The notes under the pieces were generated by a model. The model was given only the letters and a program-made list of their open reading frames with translations, was not told the origin of the DNA and ran no database searches. From Alviniconcha marisindica (Eukaryota; Mollusca; Gastropoda; Provannidae): a stretch of 64,000 nucleotides of DNA. The DNA is taken from positions 1,403,001 to 1,467,000 of the forward strand of contig JABMCL010002225.1 in NCBI GenBank assembly GCA_018857735.1. The letters are read 5' to 3'. The number at the start of each line of letters is the position of its first letter. Within the stretch, counting starts at the first letter, position 1. Shown one piece after another: positions 55,343 through 64,000 of this stretch. The position numbers were made by a program, and so were the translations under genes.

Positions 55343-55776
55343 AAAATAGGATGTAAAGGTGAAGCAGATCAGACAAATAAGGCGGGGTAGGTATTGAGAC
55401 ATACAATTCACAGGACATGGACAAACTTTATATTCAATTCTTTGAATTGGAACCTGATGCAATTTAGCCAAGAGTGGTGAAGCACGGGTGCATTTAGACT
55501 TAATGATTTTGAACAGAACAATTTTGAACCTTCTGAAGTTTGCTGATAAACTGTTGAGGCATTCCTGACAACAGACAGTACAGTCAAGATGTGATAATCC
55601 CAGGGATGTGACAAGGCTTTTGACACTAATGATAGCCTCAACTGTGAAGACATCTGACCGAATCTGCATTGCAAGTCAACAGAAGTTACAAATGTGGGTG
55701 TTAGGGCTCCCAATTTATGTACTATGACATGGATTGCACTAAGCTTTTCAAAACTGTGTACCTCATACACAAACAT
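55343..55776 (-). mobile_element. L2-like LINE fragment, 5' part of interrupted copy
   Basis: Minus-strand translation shows LVTSLGLSHLDCTV, LSANFRRFKIVL and KCTRASPLLAKL. QRIEYKVC and YLPRLICLICFT follow. These correspond to the L2-like ORF2 end seen at 48640-48900. Frameshifts are numerous. Confidence 0.7.
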
Positions 55777-56885
55777 GTAGAAAAAACATGTACAGGTTAA
55801 TCATTCAGCATCAATGTATAATGTGCAAAGCTGCTGCCCTCTATACCTTGTCCCTCCATTCCACTGAGCCTCCGAGCTGCCCTCTGTGGTTTGTTGGGAT
55901 CCCTCAGTCTAGATCTAACTAGATCTACTGATCTGGATTAAATTTAAATTCTGTGGACTTAATCATTGAACCAAAGATAGTACCCTATGCAAAGAAAGTG
56001 CATGTGGTGATATGGGGTAAAATGGAAGTCAACTGGTGCCACCAAGCAGCTGCTTATAAGAATGGCATCCAAACAGTGTTTGATGTGGTGGCACGGTTGT
56101 GCTGTGCTTGTGTTGGGCACTTGGAGGCTTGTCAGTTGCAGTCTTTGGTCTTGGGGTTGTTTGTCAATGTCTGTTTTCCTTCCACTTCTCTGCTCCATCA
56201 GCAAAGCCCAATCAAAAAAATGCTCAAACTCACTGCTCAAACATTCTTCATACTCAGATCTAGATTACCAAGTATGGTCAGATGTTTTGCACACTACTAA
56301 GTTTGAGCAGTCTTTGACCTTGCAGCTGTGTGTAATTTTGTGTTGTTAACAGTCTGGCATTTGAGGATAAGACTGAGTCTGATGTTCCACAACATGAATA
56401 ATGTAGCATGGGTGCATGTGGAGGGCCTGAATCCACGTTTGTGGAAAAATTGATCACGTCCAAACTGCAAAAATCAATCAGGATGATAAAATCTGTGTGC
56501 ATAAGACATCACTTGTCTTAAAAATCTTGGAAAAATCTTCAGGACCAAGTTCAGAACTTAACATCCACCCCCCCCCCCCCCCCCCCCAATTTTTTAAAAT
56601 TTATTTTTTACATGTTTTATAAGTGATACTTGTTAAACAAAGGTTGAACATGATTTTGTTTGTAAAATTGTGTACATCCATTTGTCCACTGAGCTCAGTG
56701 GCGGATTGCTGGTTAATACTGAGTTTAACTTCCCCAAACTTGAAAATCTTTGTTGTGATTAAAAAAAAAAAACCAAACAAGTAGAATCAGAATCTATGAA
56801 AGGTGTCATGTGCATACTCTTTCTCTCTCTCTCTTACAACTTAAGTCAGGGTTCTCATTTGATTGTACTTTTTTACCTGTTCTAA
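55777..56885. other. unannotated stretch
   Basis: No gene recognised. A C-tract of about 19 lies at 56569-56587, an A-run at 56761-56772 and a TCTC run near 56820. Confidence 0.4.
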
Positions 56886-56896
56886 TGGAATTCTGT

Positions 56897-57072
56897 GATG
56901 ATGATGAAGTGATGTTTAATGTCCTTGGATGTCGGCTGACATATTAGGGACAAGCTGAGACCAATGCGTGAGCATGGTTCAATAATTCTTTACAACCACT
57001 GAAGCCAGAAGGCTCATTAGGACAGACAGCCCAGGATGGCCACCTCGACTCTCACACAGCTCCTGAACTATG
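56897..57072 (-). mobile_element. SINE family R2 copy with 11-bp target duplication
   Basis: Same repeat as 1996-2172. Flanked by TGGAATTCTGT (56886-56896) and TGGAATCCTGT (57073-57083), one mismatch. The GATGATGATGAAG simple tail on the left again supports minus-strand orientation. Confidence 0.75.
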
Positions 57073-57442
57073 TGGAATCCTGTCTAGTGACTAGTCCTTT
57101 TGTATGTCCTTTAAAAACAAACATTTTTTTTAACATTATTAGCCCACTCTTTTGCACTTTTTTGAAATGTCTGCAATTTTTGAGAGAGAAGGTCTTTTCA
57201 ATTTTACGTGTGGCCCTTTTTGGTTGTTTATAAAGGAGCTAGCATGTGGTAACTGGTGGGTCTTATTATGTGTAACTTGGTGTTGGAAAAATCTCACAGA
57301 ATGGTTGATCATGGATTCATGCCAGCATCTCCTAGCTTTATCATGTTTATGTGTTATTGTGCACAAGGGCAACATGAAAAGGACTACTGGTTTGGAATGC
57401 ATGTGTAATATATAGGTCCTACTTGTGTGCTTATACCGAGCT

Positions 57443-57588
57443 GCCCATCTTAATGCAGAAGTCATTCTGGTGGTGACAGTGTAGCGATAGGTATATAACC
57501 TCCCCCACCCCCACCCCACCTCCATACCCCCTTCTCCCCATCCCTAATAAACCTTACGGTTTCTGTGGACGTTAAGCACCATGTTTAC
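57443..57588 (+). mobile_element. 5'-truncated SINE R1 with 12-bp target duplication
   Basis: Begins GCCCATCTTAATGCAG in mid-element and ends GTTAAGCACCATGTTTAC. TTATACCGAGCT occurs at 57431-57442 and 57589-57600 (13 bp if one more C is counted). Body and tail are present; the tRNA head is missing. Confidence 0.85.
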
Positions 57589-57600
57589 TTATACCGAGCT

Positions 57601-58386
57601 TGTAAGTCTGACTTGAGTGTAATATTACTTTTAAGATGCATGTTATAGAGTGTATTGACTTATGACTATGTTTGATCAGCTTGAGGTGACCCTCTGGGTT
57701 GACAGGACTTAAAACTCCATTTACAGTTTTCAACCCTCACAAGTTTGAAATGTTTTTGGTCCAGTTACATGAGCTCAGTGGCAATAGCTTGATAAGTTAA
57801 ACTTTTTTGTTTGTATTCATTTTTTGTTGTTGTTGATTTTTGTCTAATTTATGAAAGAAGTATAGGATGGATAAATTTACATTTGAAACAGTGTTGCTGG
57901 TTAATCATTTATGTTACCATTGTCCCCCCCCCCCCCCCCCCCCCCACTTTCTATTAACTATAATAAATTAATGATCCATTTATTTATTTAATGTGTTTAT
58001 TGCTTTCTTTATAAATAACTAGGTTAACTATTAATAACCCATACATTATTACACCAAAGTGTAATGTGCTGTCATGTGCTCTCTCTCTGTACTCATTTAT
58101 TTGCCAAATGTTTCTGTTAATTTTTCAACAGTTTCCATTGAATTGATGAATTTGTGTCACAGAATACACCACAGTGGAATCCATGCTGTCTTTTCATTTG
58201 TACATTTACTCCTTGGGTTGGTTGTCTGTTTTGATACTCTCTTTCTCTTGCCTGTCTATATCTCTGACTCTATTGGGATCTCTTTCCCTACATCCAGTCT
58301 TCAGCTTATCCACACTGTTTCCTCTTGGATTTCACACACACATGCATCAAGCTTGACTTATTACATAACTGACTCATAATGTTGTT

Positions 58387-58423
<37 letters not shown>

Positions 58424-59268
58424 ACACACACGACACCTTAAAGTGTTTACACAGATCTAAACGACTTGCTTTCTTCCAATCAACACAGACCTCTCATCAT
58501 TCTGAAACAGGCCCACCACACTAACCCATGATTATGACTGTATGAAATTAATCATGTGAAATCACAGGACAGGCAAGAACAAAATAGAAAGAAAGAAACA
58601 AAAGTAAAACCACATGCACAAATTTTGAAAACTACACCAAAATGAGCAGTAACAAAAATAATCAGTTGGGCGAGCACCAACATCAGTGTTTATTTACATT
58701 CGCATGTAGTGCAATTGTCTCCCCTAATATATTGTTCATAGCTGTGCTTGGGGGCTTTGCCCAATGCAATCCAGATGTTTTACAGTGTACATAGCATTAG
58801 CTGCTGTGCAGGATGCATTATCTTTGCATAGCATATTATCTTTGATTGAATCCCCTTCCACATTGTAACACTACTAACATTAATTTAGTTTTAGTTTTAT
58901 AAATGTTTGCTGATAGGCATGGATTTGGTGTGTGTGTGTGTGCGTGCGCATGTGTGCACACACACTTGTATGGTGTATTTTCATTCCTGAGTATGGATCT
59001 TAACTATAATTAAAACAAAATGTTCATGCCTAGAATGGAAATCTAAAGGATAAATTTGAGGTCCTAGTACATGAATATGCACAGATTGGTGTTTTTTCCA
59101 GAAGCCCTGCCAACACATTTTAATAATAATAGACAATTCATGTGAGTTAAACTCACTGTGCAGTGAAAGTAAGTAAGTAAGTAACTGGGTGTTTGCAGTT
59201 ACATCAGGGCAAACATACTCTGTTATATTTATAATACAGTAAATGTTAAAAATGTGTACATGTTAAAA

Positions 59269-59271
<3 letters not shown>
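57601..59271. other. unannotated stretch with C-tracts
   Basis: No gene recognised. C-tracts lie at about 57926-57946 and 58389-58423 (about 35 C), and a TG/CA run at 58927-58965. The open frame at 58074-58379 has no known motif. Confidence 0.4.
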
Positions 59272-59326
<55 letters not shown>

Positions 59327-59328
59327 CA
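59272..59328. repeat. (TA)n microsatellite
   Basis: About 25 TA units, with GATATATAT at the left and ATATATATC at the right, so it is palindromic overall. It abuts the 3' end of the next LINE. Confidence 0.9.
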
Positions 59329-60499
59329 GATTTTAAAAAGACACTTAAAAGTTGGTTAAGACATTTCCCAAAAAGTTCTGCAAATTTAAATCCTTCCAAA
59401 AATATTTCTTTCTTTCAGATAGTTAAAAATCTTTTCTTCAAATAAAACCTGTAGTGACTGAGCTGTATAGTGGCTCTCTTTTGTTTCAATTAAATCTGAA
59501 CAAGTAAAATGTGTTTTATAGTTAAAAGTTCATTACATCTGATGCACATTGGCAGTTCCTCACCCTTCAATAAAAAGGAATGAGTAATAAAAGAGTGGCC
59601 ACTGAACAATCGGGCCATCATGGTTTCCTCTTTTCTGTTTGTCCGAGGACAAATAGTACACTGTTAAATCTGGAAATATTTTATGTAGTTTATTTTCTGG
59701 GAACTCATCCCACTCCAACTGCCACAGGTCTAATATATATTTGTTTGTATGGGCTTTTATGTCTGAGAAGGGGATTAGTTCAACTGAGATGTCGCCAACC
59801 AGAGCATCCTTAGCTGCAGAGTCTGCAGCTGAATTACCCCTAATGCCCACATGGTCGGGGACCTAGATAAAAACATCTCCTTCCCATCTTTGGTCAAATC
59901 AATATACAGTTCTAGAATCTGTACCAAGATAGGGGGGTCACACTTTAAGCTAAATACAGCTTTTAGTGATGAAAGTGAACCAGACAGTATTAAAAATGAT
60001 TTTTCTTTAGAACAATAAACATGTTCTAGCTCATAATTCTGCTGTATATATGGAGCTGTTGGCTGAAAGGTGAAAAGTCAAAGGCTTCCAGGAACATTTG
60101 GTGGAGACAGCTGCTGCAGCGACTCCTGCCTCTGTTTTAGAACCATCCATTAATTTTTTTCCAACAAAAGATATTCAGAAATAAGTTGTAAATAAAACTG
60201 TTTATAGGTGTCCAGGTTAGTTTTGTCTTTTCTGAATTAGGTTAAATCAGAAAGGACTGTAGGAGCTGACAGCGTCCAAGGGGTGATGTCCAACAAGGGA
60301 GCATCATCAATCAGATTAAAAATAATTTTGGATTTTTGCAAGTGCAGTGGAATGCAGATGCTGAGAGGTGGAATGTTTTACTCTGATTCTTCAAATAATT
60401 CAATGTTTTCAAGTTAAAAAACACAAATATAAGCTGGGTTTTCTGGCAAAGATTTTAGTTTAAGGACATAATTTAGAGACAGTTTTAAATGGTGATAGG
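59329..60499 (-). mobile_element. LINE with RNase H, 3' part, minus strand (split copy)
   Basis: The minus strand shows MGIRGNSAADSAAKDALVG, DISVELIPFSDIK and LDLWQLEWDE (59690-59850), with decayed RNase H upstream near 60020-60180. The last domain (HIRC..ELLTIK) lies near 59520. It is the same family as 22440-27065. It continues at 61311-61500 on the other side of THAP copy C. Confidence 0.75.
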
Positions 60500-60503
60500 T
60501 TAA

Positions 60504-61306
60504 AGTAAAAGTCCAAGGTTTTGAAGTATGCAAAATGACCATCAAAATGATTGACAAATGAGTCACTAGTTTCAGATTTAATGAAATAAAAATGTTTCAT
60601 TGGGTTTTTAATCGATTTTATTTTCTGTAGGCTGGCCGGGACTACAGTCTCGGGTTCTCCATCAGTCACGTGACTTTCCCGGAAGTGAGGTCAGTCTGGG
60701 GAGTCAGTGCGGTTGCCATCTTAGATTCTTCAGTAAACTGTGTATGCGTGTGGTTGACAAAAAAGTTAACTACGCCAGCCTACTGTGTTGCCGTGAACTG
60801 TAACAATTCGCAGACGACCCCAGGTATAACACAGCATGAGCTCCCGCGCAATCGACCTGCAGTGAGGTGAAAGTGGATTAAATTTATACAATTCATACGA
60901 GCTGACTTTCTTGCTGCGCCGCATTACGCCCATTTGTGTAGCGAGCACTTCAGTGACTGCGATTTTGCAAACCCCATGGAATACTGCATGGGGATTGCTT
61001 CGAAGCTGACACGATGTTCCGGTACTCTTTCAAAATCCTGCCTGACAGGCTCAAACTGATACGGCTGTATCCTTGTGGGTCTCTCGGGCAAAGTATCAGT
61101 TTTGTCTTCGGAGCTCGAGTTGGCTATTTTGCAGCGACTCCCCAGAGGGACGTAGTCACGTGATTTTGGCGTCATGGTGACGCTTTCAGTACAACAGAAA
61201 ATGCCTTTTTTGTGTGCATCAGATCACAGTTTCACCTACATCATCGTTCTCAGCGAGCTTTAAAGGAAATTGTGTCCAAAATCACACCTAACCTTGGACT
61301 TGTCCT
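60504..61306 (+). mobile_element. THAP-domain DNA transposon copy C (short form), TTAA duplication
   Basis: An 803-bp element between TTAA at 60500-60503 and 61307-61310. Ends are AGTAAAAGTCCAAGGT and ACCTTGGACTTGTCCT. The THAP part (60770-60970) reads AYCVAVNCNNSQTTPG, LPRNRPAVR, a TGA stop, KWIKFIQF and LCSEHFSDCDF. After about 61010 it passes straight to the 3' part (GCAGCGACTCCCCAGAGG to the end) without element D. No transposase is seen. Confidence 0.8.
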
Positions 61307-61310
61307 TTAA

Positions 61311-61500
61311 GGATGGTTCATGTGCTTCCATGTAGAGACTTTGAGCGGGAGATGTGCGGAAAGCCCCCAATGCAATACACAAGCCCTGATGGTGGATTGG
61401 ATCCAGTTGCTTCAGAACTGACCAATGGGCTTATCCATACACAATGGATACATAGTCCAATTTGGAGTGGACTAACACATGGTACAGGCGTAGCAGTGTA
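61311..61500 (-). mobile_element. LINE continuation beyond THAP copy C
   Basis: GTGCTTCCATGTAGAGACTT, TGAGCGGGAGA and the ATAGTCCAATTTGGAGTGGA block match 24217-24310 of the minus-strand LINE. They show that the LINE ran through this site before the THAP insertion. Confidence 0.65.
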
Positions 61501-61969
61501 GCGTTGTGGATGCATGTACGTTTGTTTTTCAGGCTTGAATGCATTGGCAAAGTGTCAGGATGCCATGCCGAGCAAACACACAAGCACACCGACAACCACA
61601 ACATTTAGATCACGGAAACGAAACAGCACAACACTTAGAGTCAGTGATCACATCATCAATGTGTTTCCACTTCTGTATTCTACTAATAAAACAGTTACAT
61701 TGTGAGTTCGTGTAACCAGTTTAGTTACATGTAGGTGACGATGAAACTAAGCTAAATAATCCAAGCATTCTACCGAACTAACCTATCAAACCAATCTCCT
61801 CGGTCCTTAATCTAGTAGTCATACATTAACTCCTAAATCATTGCTCACCACTAGGCCTCAGCAAAAACACTTATAAAAATACTGTGAAAAACAGCAACAA
61901 AAAGGCTGTTCTCTAACTGGGTGGAACTAGACCCAAGGTAGGAAGAAATGGAGATGAAAGCAATAGAGG
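61501..61969. other. unannotated stretch
   Basis: No gene recognised. A TTTTTCAGGC acceptor-like site at 61530-61540, a Thr-rich open frame and ACTAATAAAACAG near 61683 could be read as a terminal exon, but nothing supports it further. Confidence 0.3.
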
Positions 61970-62565
61970 GAAGAGAGAAAAGATGGACAAGGCGAGGATG
62001 TCTGCTAAGCCTGTTCGGCTATCTGCCACTTCGAATCTGCATGTCCCTTTTTCGATGCCCGGAAAAGAGAAAGAGAGGGACAGAAGGATGGGGCCAAGAA
62101 AGTGGATAGAGAAAAGGTGGGCAAGGCGGGTCATCAGGTACAGTTTCTCACTGTCTCACATTGGTCTCCTGTCCCTTCTTTGATGCCCGGAATGATCAGA
62201 GAAAGAGAGAGAAGAGTAAACAGCAGAGAGAATGAAAAAGATGACAGAAAATTAGCTTTGGTGAGGAGGGTTGTCGCAAAGAAAAAAGAAAAAAAGAAAT
62301 AGAGAAACAAACAAAAAAATAGAAAACAAAATAGAGAAAAGATGGGCAAGGCGAGCACGTCTGCTAAGCCTGTTCGGCTATCTGCCACTTCAAACCTGCA
62401 TGTCCCTTCTTTGATGCCAGGAAAAGGGAGAAGGAGAGGGACAGAAGCATGGGGAAAGGGCCAAGAAAGTGGACAGAAAAAAGATGGGCAAGGCGGCGAC
62501 GTCAGGTACAGTTTCTCACTGTCTCATATTGGTCTCCTGTCCCTTCTTTAATGCCTGGAATGATC

Positions 62566-62598
<33 letters not shown>

Positions 62599-62600
62599 AG
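61970..62600. repeat. higher-order tandem repeat (about 120-bp subunits in A-B-A-B order)
   Basis: GTCTGCTAAGCCTGTTCGGC occurs at about 61999 and 62359, and GGTACAGTTTCTCACTGTCT at about 62137 and 62504, so a unit of about 360 bp is present twice. Within a unit, two halves share GAAAAG(A/G)TGGGCAAGGCG near the start and GTCCCTT(C/T)TTTGATGCC near the end. A GA run follows at 62573-62600. No protein function is proposed. Confidence 0.75.
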
Positions 62601-64000
62601 GAGAAGGAAAGAAAAAGAGGGATAAGTAACTCTAGCGGCCGGGGAACTCCACAAAGAAAATGTAATTGCCTCCTACACTGTCAACCCATGGCAATACCTG
62701 CTTCTTCTTCACTAAATATAGAACACAAGCACAATGTACATACGTCACTTTTCTATAAGGCCACATCGCCCAATATGGGTATGTGTGGGTACTGGGTATA
62801 ACAACCGTGACAACTACACACTGAGTTATTTATATGTCGCTCTGAACGACAACAACTACAAGGCCTTCTACCAACAAAAGATGGATAAACGAGACACAGT
62901 GCACAGAAACTACTAACAACGAAAACCGCTACGACTACGCTGGGCACCTCGCGTGCAGCCCACCACTGCACAGCTCGCGACCTACGCAGGCGCCCGACAT
63001 CATGCCACAGTACTACAACCACGCCACCTCCGACTTCAGTTAACAACACGCCAACATTCCTCAAATAAAACAACTCCCCTACAACCAGATTCCTCTTCTT
63101 CCTCTTACCACAACAATTCTAAAACCACCATACAAACAGCAACAACAATCCTGACGCTCTCCTCGAGCAATTCCTGGTTAAGAGAACAACAACTAACTAA
63201 TCAAACCAGTCAAAAAGAACAGGAAAGGAGACTGTAGCATCTGTTGAACCTCCCAAAACACAGCACCAAGATAGCAACAAACTCATAACGCCACAGCAAC
63301 TTATGGAATAATACAATCCCTTCCTTTCTCTGCTGGATACAACACCTGGAAATAAAATGACGAACCTTACCCTCCAACAGTACTCTACGTAACTAGCCAA
63401 GCACTACCCGCCACACTTAAGAAACCCTACAGAAAAAGGCGTTTACAAACAAAACTAAAAGGAGGAAGTAACCTGCTTCACATTCGGCAACCCTTAACCC
63501 TTAACCGCAGGTTACTCTCCATAAAAAACCCAAACGAGGGACAGCCGGAGGAGAGAGAGAGCAGTCCTCACCTCTTGGTGGTCAGCAATAGAGTGTCCAG
63601 TTCTGGCGCGCATCACAAACCCAAACCGAGCCCAACTTTCCCACGCTACCAGTTTACCAATTCTCACAGCCAACCGGAGGGTGGGGGAGGGAAAAGGGGG
63701 AGGGAGGGTTCTTCACTGCTGCTGTCCACGGTCTGGAACTATAAACATTATTATCTTGGGGAGGTCCTCAGTGGGGCAGAGGGCCCAAACACTGACCAAA
63801 CCACCACTTCCCTCAAGAATAAACAAGTAGAGACTAAAGAATTCCCAAAATTGTGCTTGTACAGTCTGAGGAAATACAAATGTCAGCCAGACTGCTGCCT
63901 GTCGCATTTCTCCTACCACTCTGCACCATCACAGAATTATTTTTGTCAATGTTTATAATTATATTTTAATCTGGACAGTGTGTATGAAATAATCTCATTT
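62601..64000. other. unannotated right edge
   Basis: No gene recognised. The base composition is richer in C and A than elsewhere. The open frame at 63575-63958 has no known motif. Confidence 0.35.

Noticed and set aside
61530..61705. terminal exon of an unknown gene (acceptor-like site, short frame, AATAAA)
   Set aside because: Each signal is common by chance and there is no upstream exon or homology.
63575..63958. 127-residue open frame
   Set aside because: No recognisable domain. It is possible by chance in this C/A-rich stretch.

Overview
This is a window of animal nuclear DNA, most likely from a mollusc (probably a gastropod). The grounds are one host gene split into short exons with canonical GT/AG splice sites, introns of 3 to 10 kb, long GA/GT/C microsatellites, and many decayed non-LTR retrotransposons, tRNA-derived SINEs and non-autonomous DNA transposons. 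There are no operons, Shine-Dalgarno sites or other bacterial signs. The mollusc assignment is inference from the repeat landscape, not from a marker gene.

The only host gene I can establish is deoxyribose-phosphate aldolase (DERA) on the minus strand. Seven coding exons lie at 51682-51779, 46659-46806, 41962-42057, 31532-31666, 28105-28233, 21017-21129 and 13586-13792. Every junction keeps phase, and together the exons give about 308 residues ending at a stop codon. Both active-site lysine motifs and the aspartate motif are present. Only the short first coding exon (roughly 10 residues) and the promoter were not found. They must lie above 51780, inside or beyond the window.

Nearly everything else recognisable is transposon debris in the introns and flanks. 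Left flank (1-13585): Jockey/CR1-type LINE fragments, a SINE family here called R2, two long hairpins and an element called D. Intron 13793-21016: a CR1-like reverse transcriptase fragment split by a 2.17 kb THAP-domain DNA transposon at an exact TTAA, a C-terminal LINE fragment, and a tandem array carrying TCAAGGTCA motifs. Intron 21130-28104: a minus-strand LINE with RNase H, itself split by a 511 bp SAP-motif DNA element at an exact AT. Intron 28234-31531: a fold-back element. Intron 31667-41961: a nearly complete but broken two-ORF LINE at 34.2-39.4 kb, a SINE and huge GA tracts. Intron 42058-46658: a second SAP-motif element, a tRNA-SINE and a second THAP element. Intron 46807-51681: an L2/CR1-like LINE with its ATT-repeat tail, a piggyBac-like remnant and another tRNA-SINE.

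The right flank (51780-64000) holds the deepest nesting: an L2-like LINE interrupted by a hAT-like element with an 8-bp duplication, which contains another repeat, which contains two SINEs inserted one after the other at the same 11-bp target. Farther right are a third THAP element inserted in another LINE copy and a tandem array of about 120-bp units at 62 kb.

The most informative results are three insertion events whose target duplications can be read because the host LINE reading frame or target sequence is restored on removal. They also show that several copies of the THAP and SAP elements carry the same inactivating stop codon, so non-functional elements were being copied. No computation or database search was run. 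Family names rest on motifs and on remembered family features.
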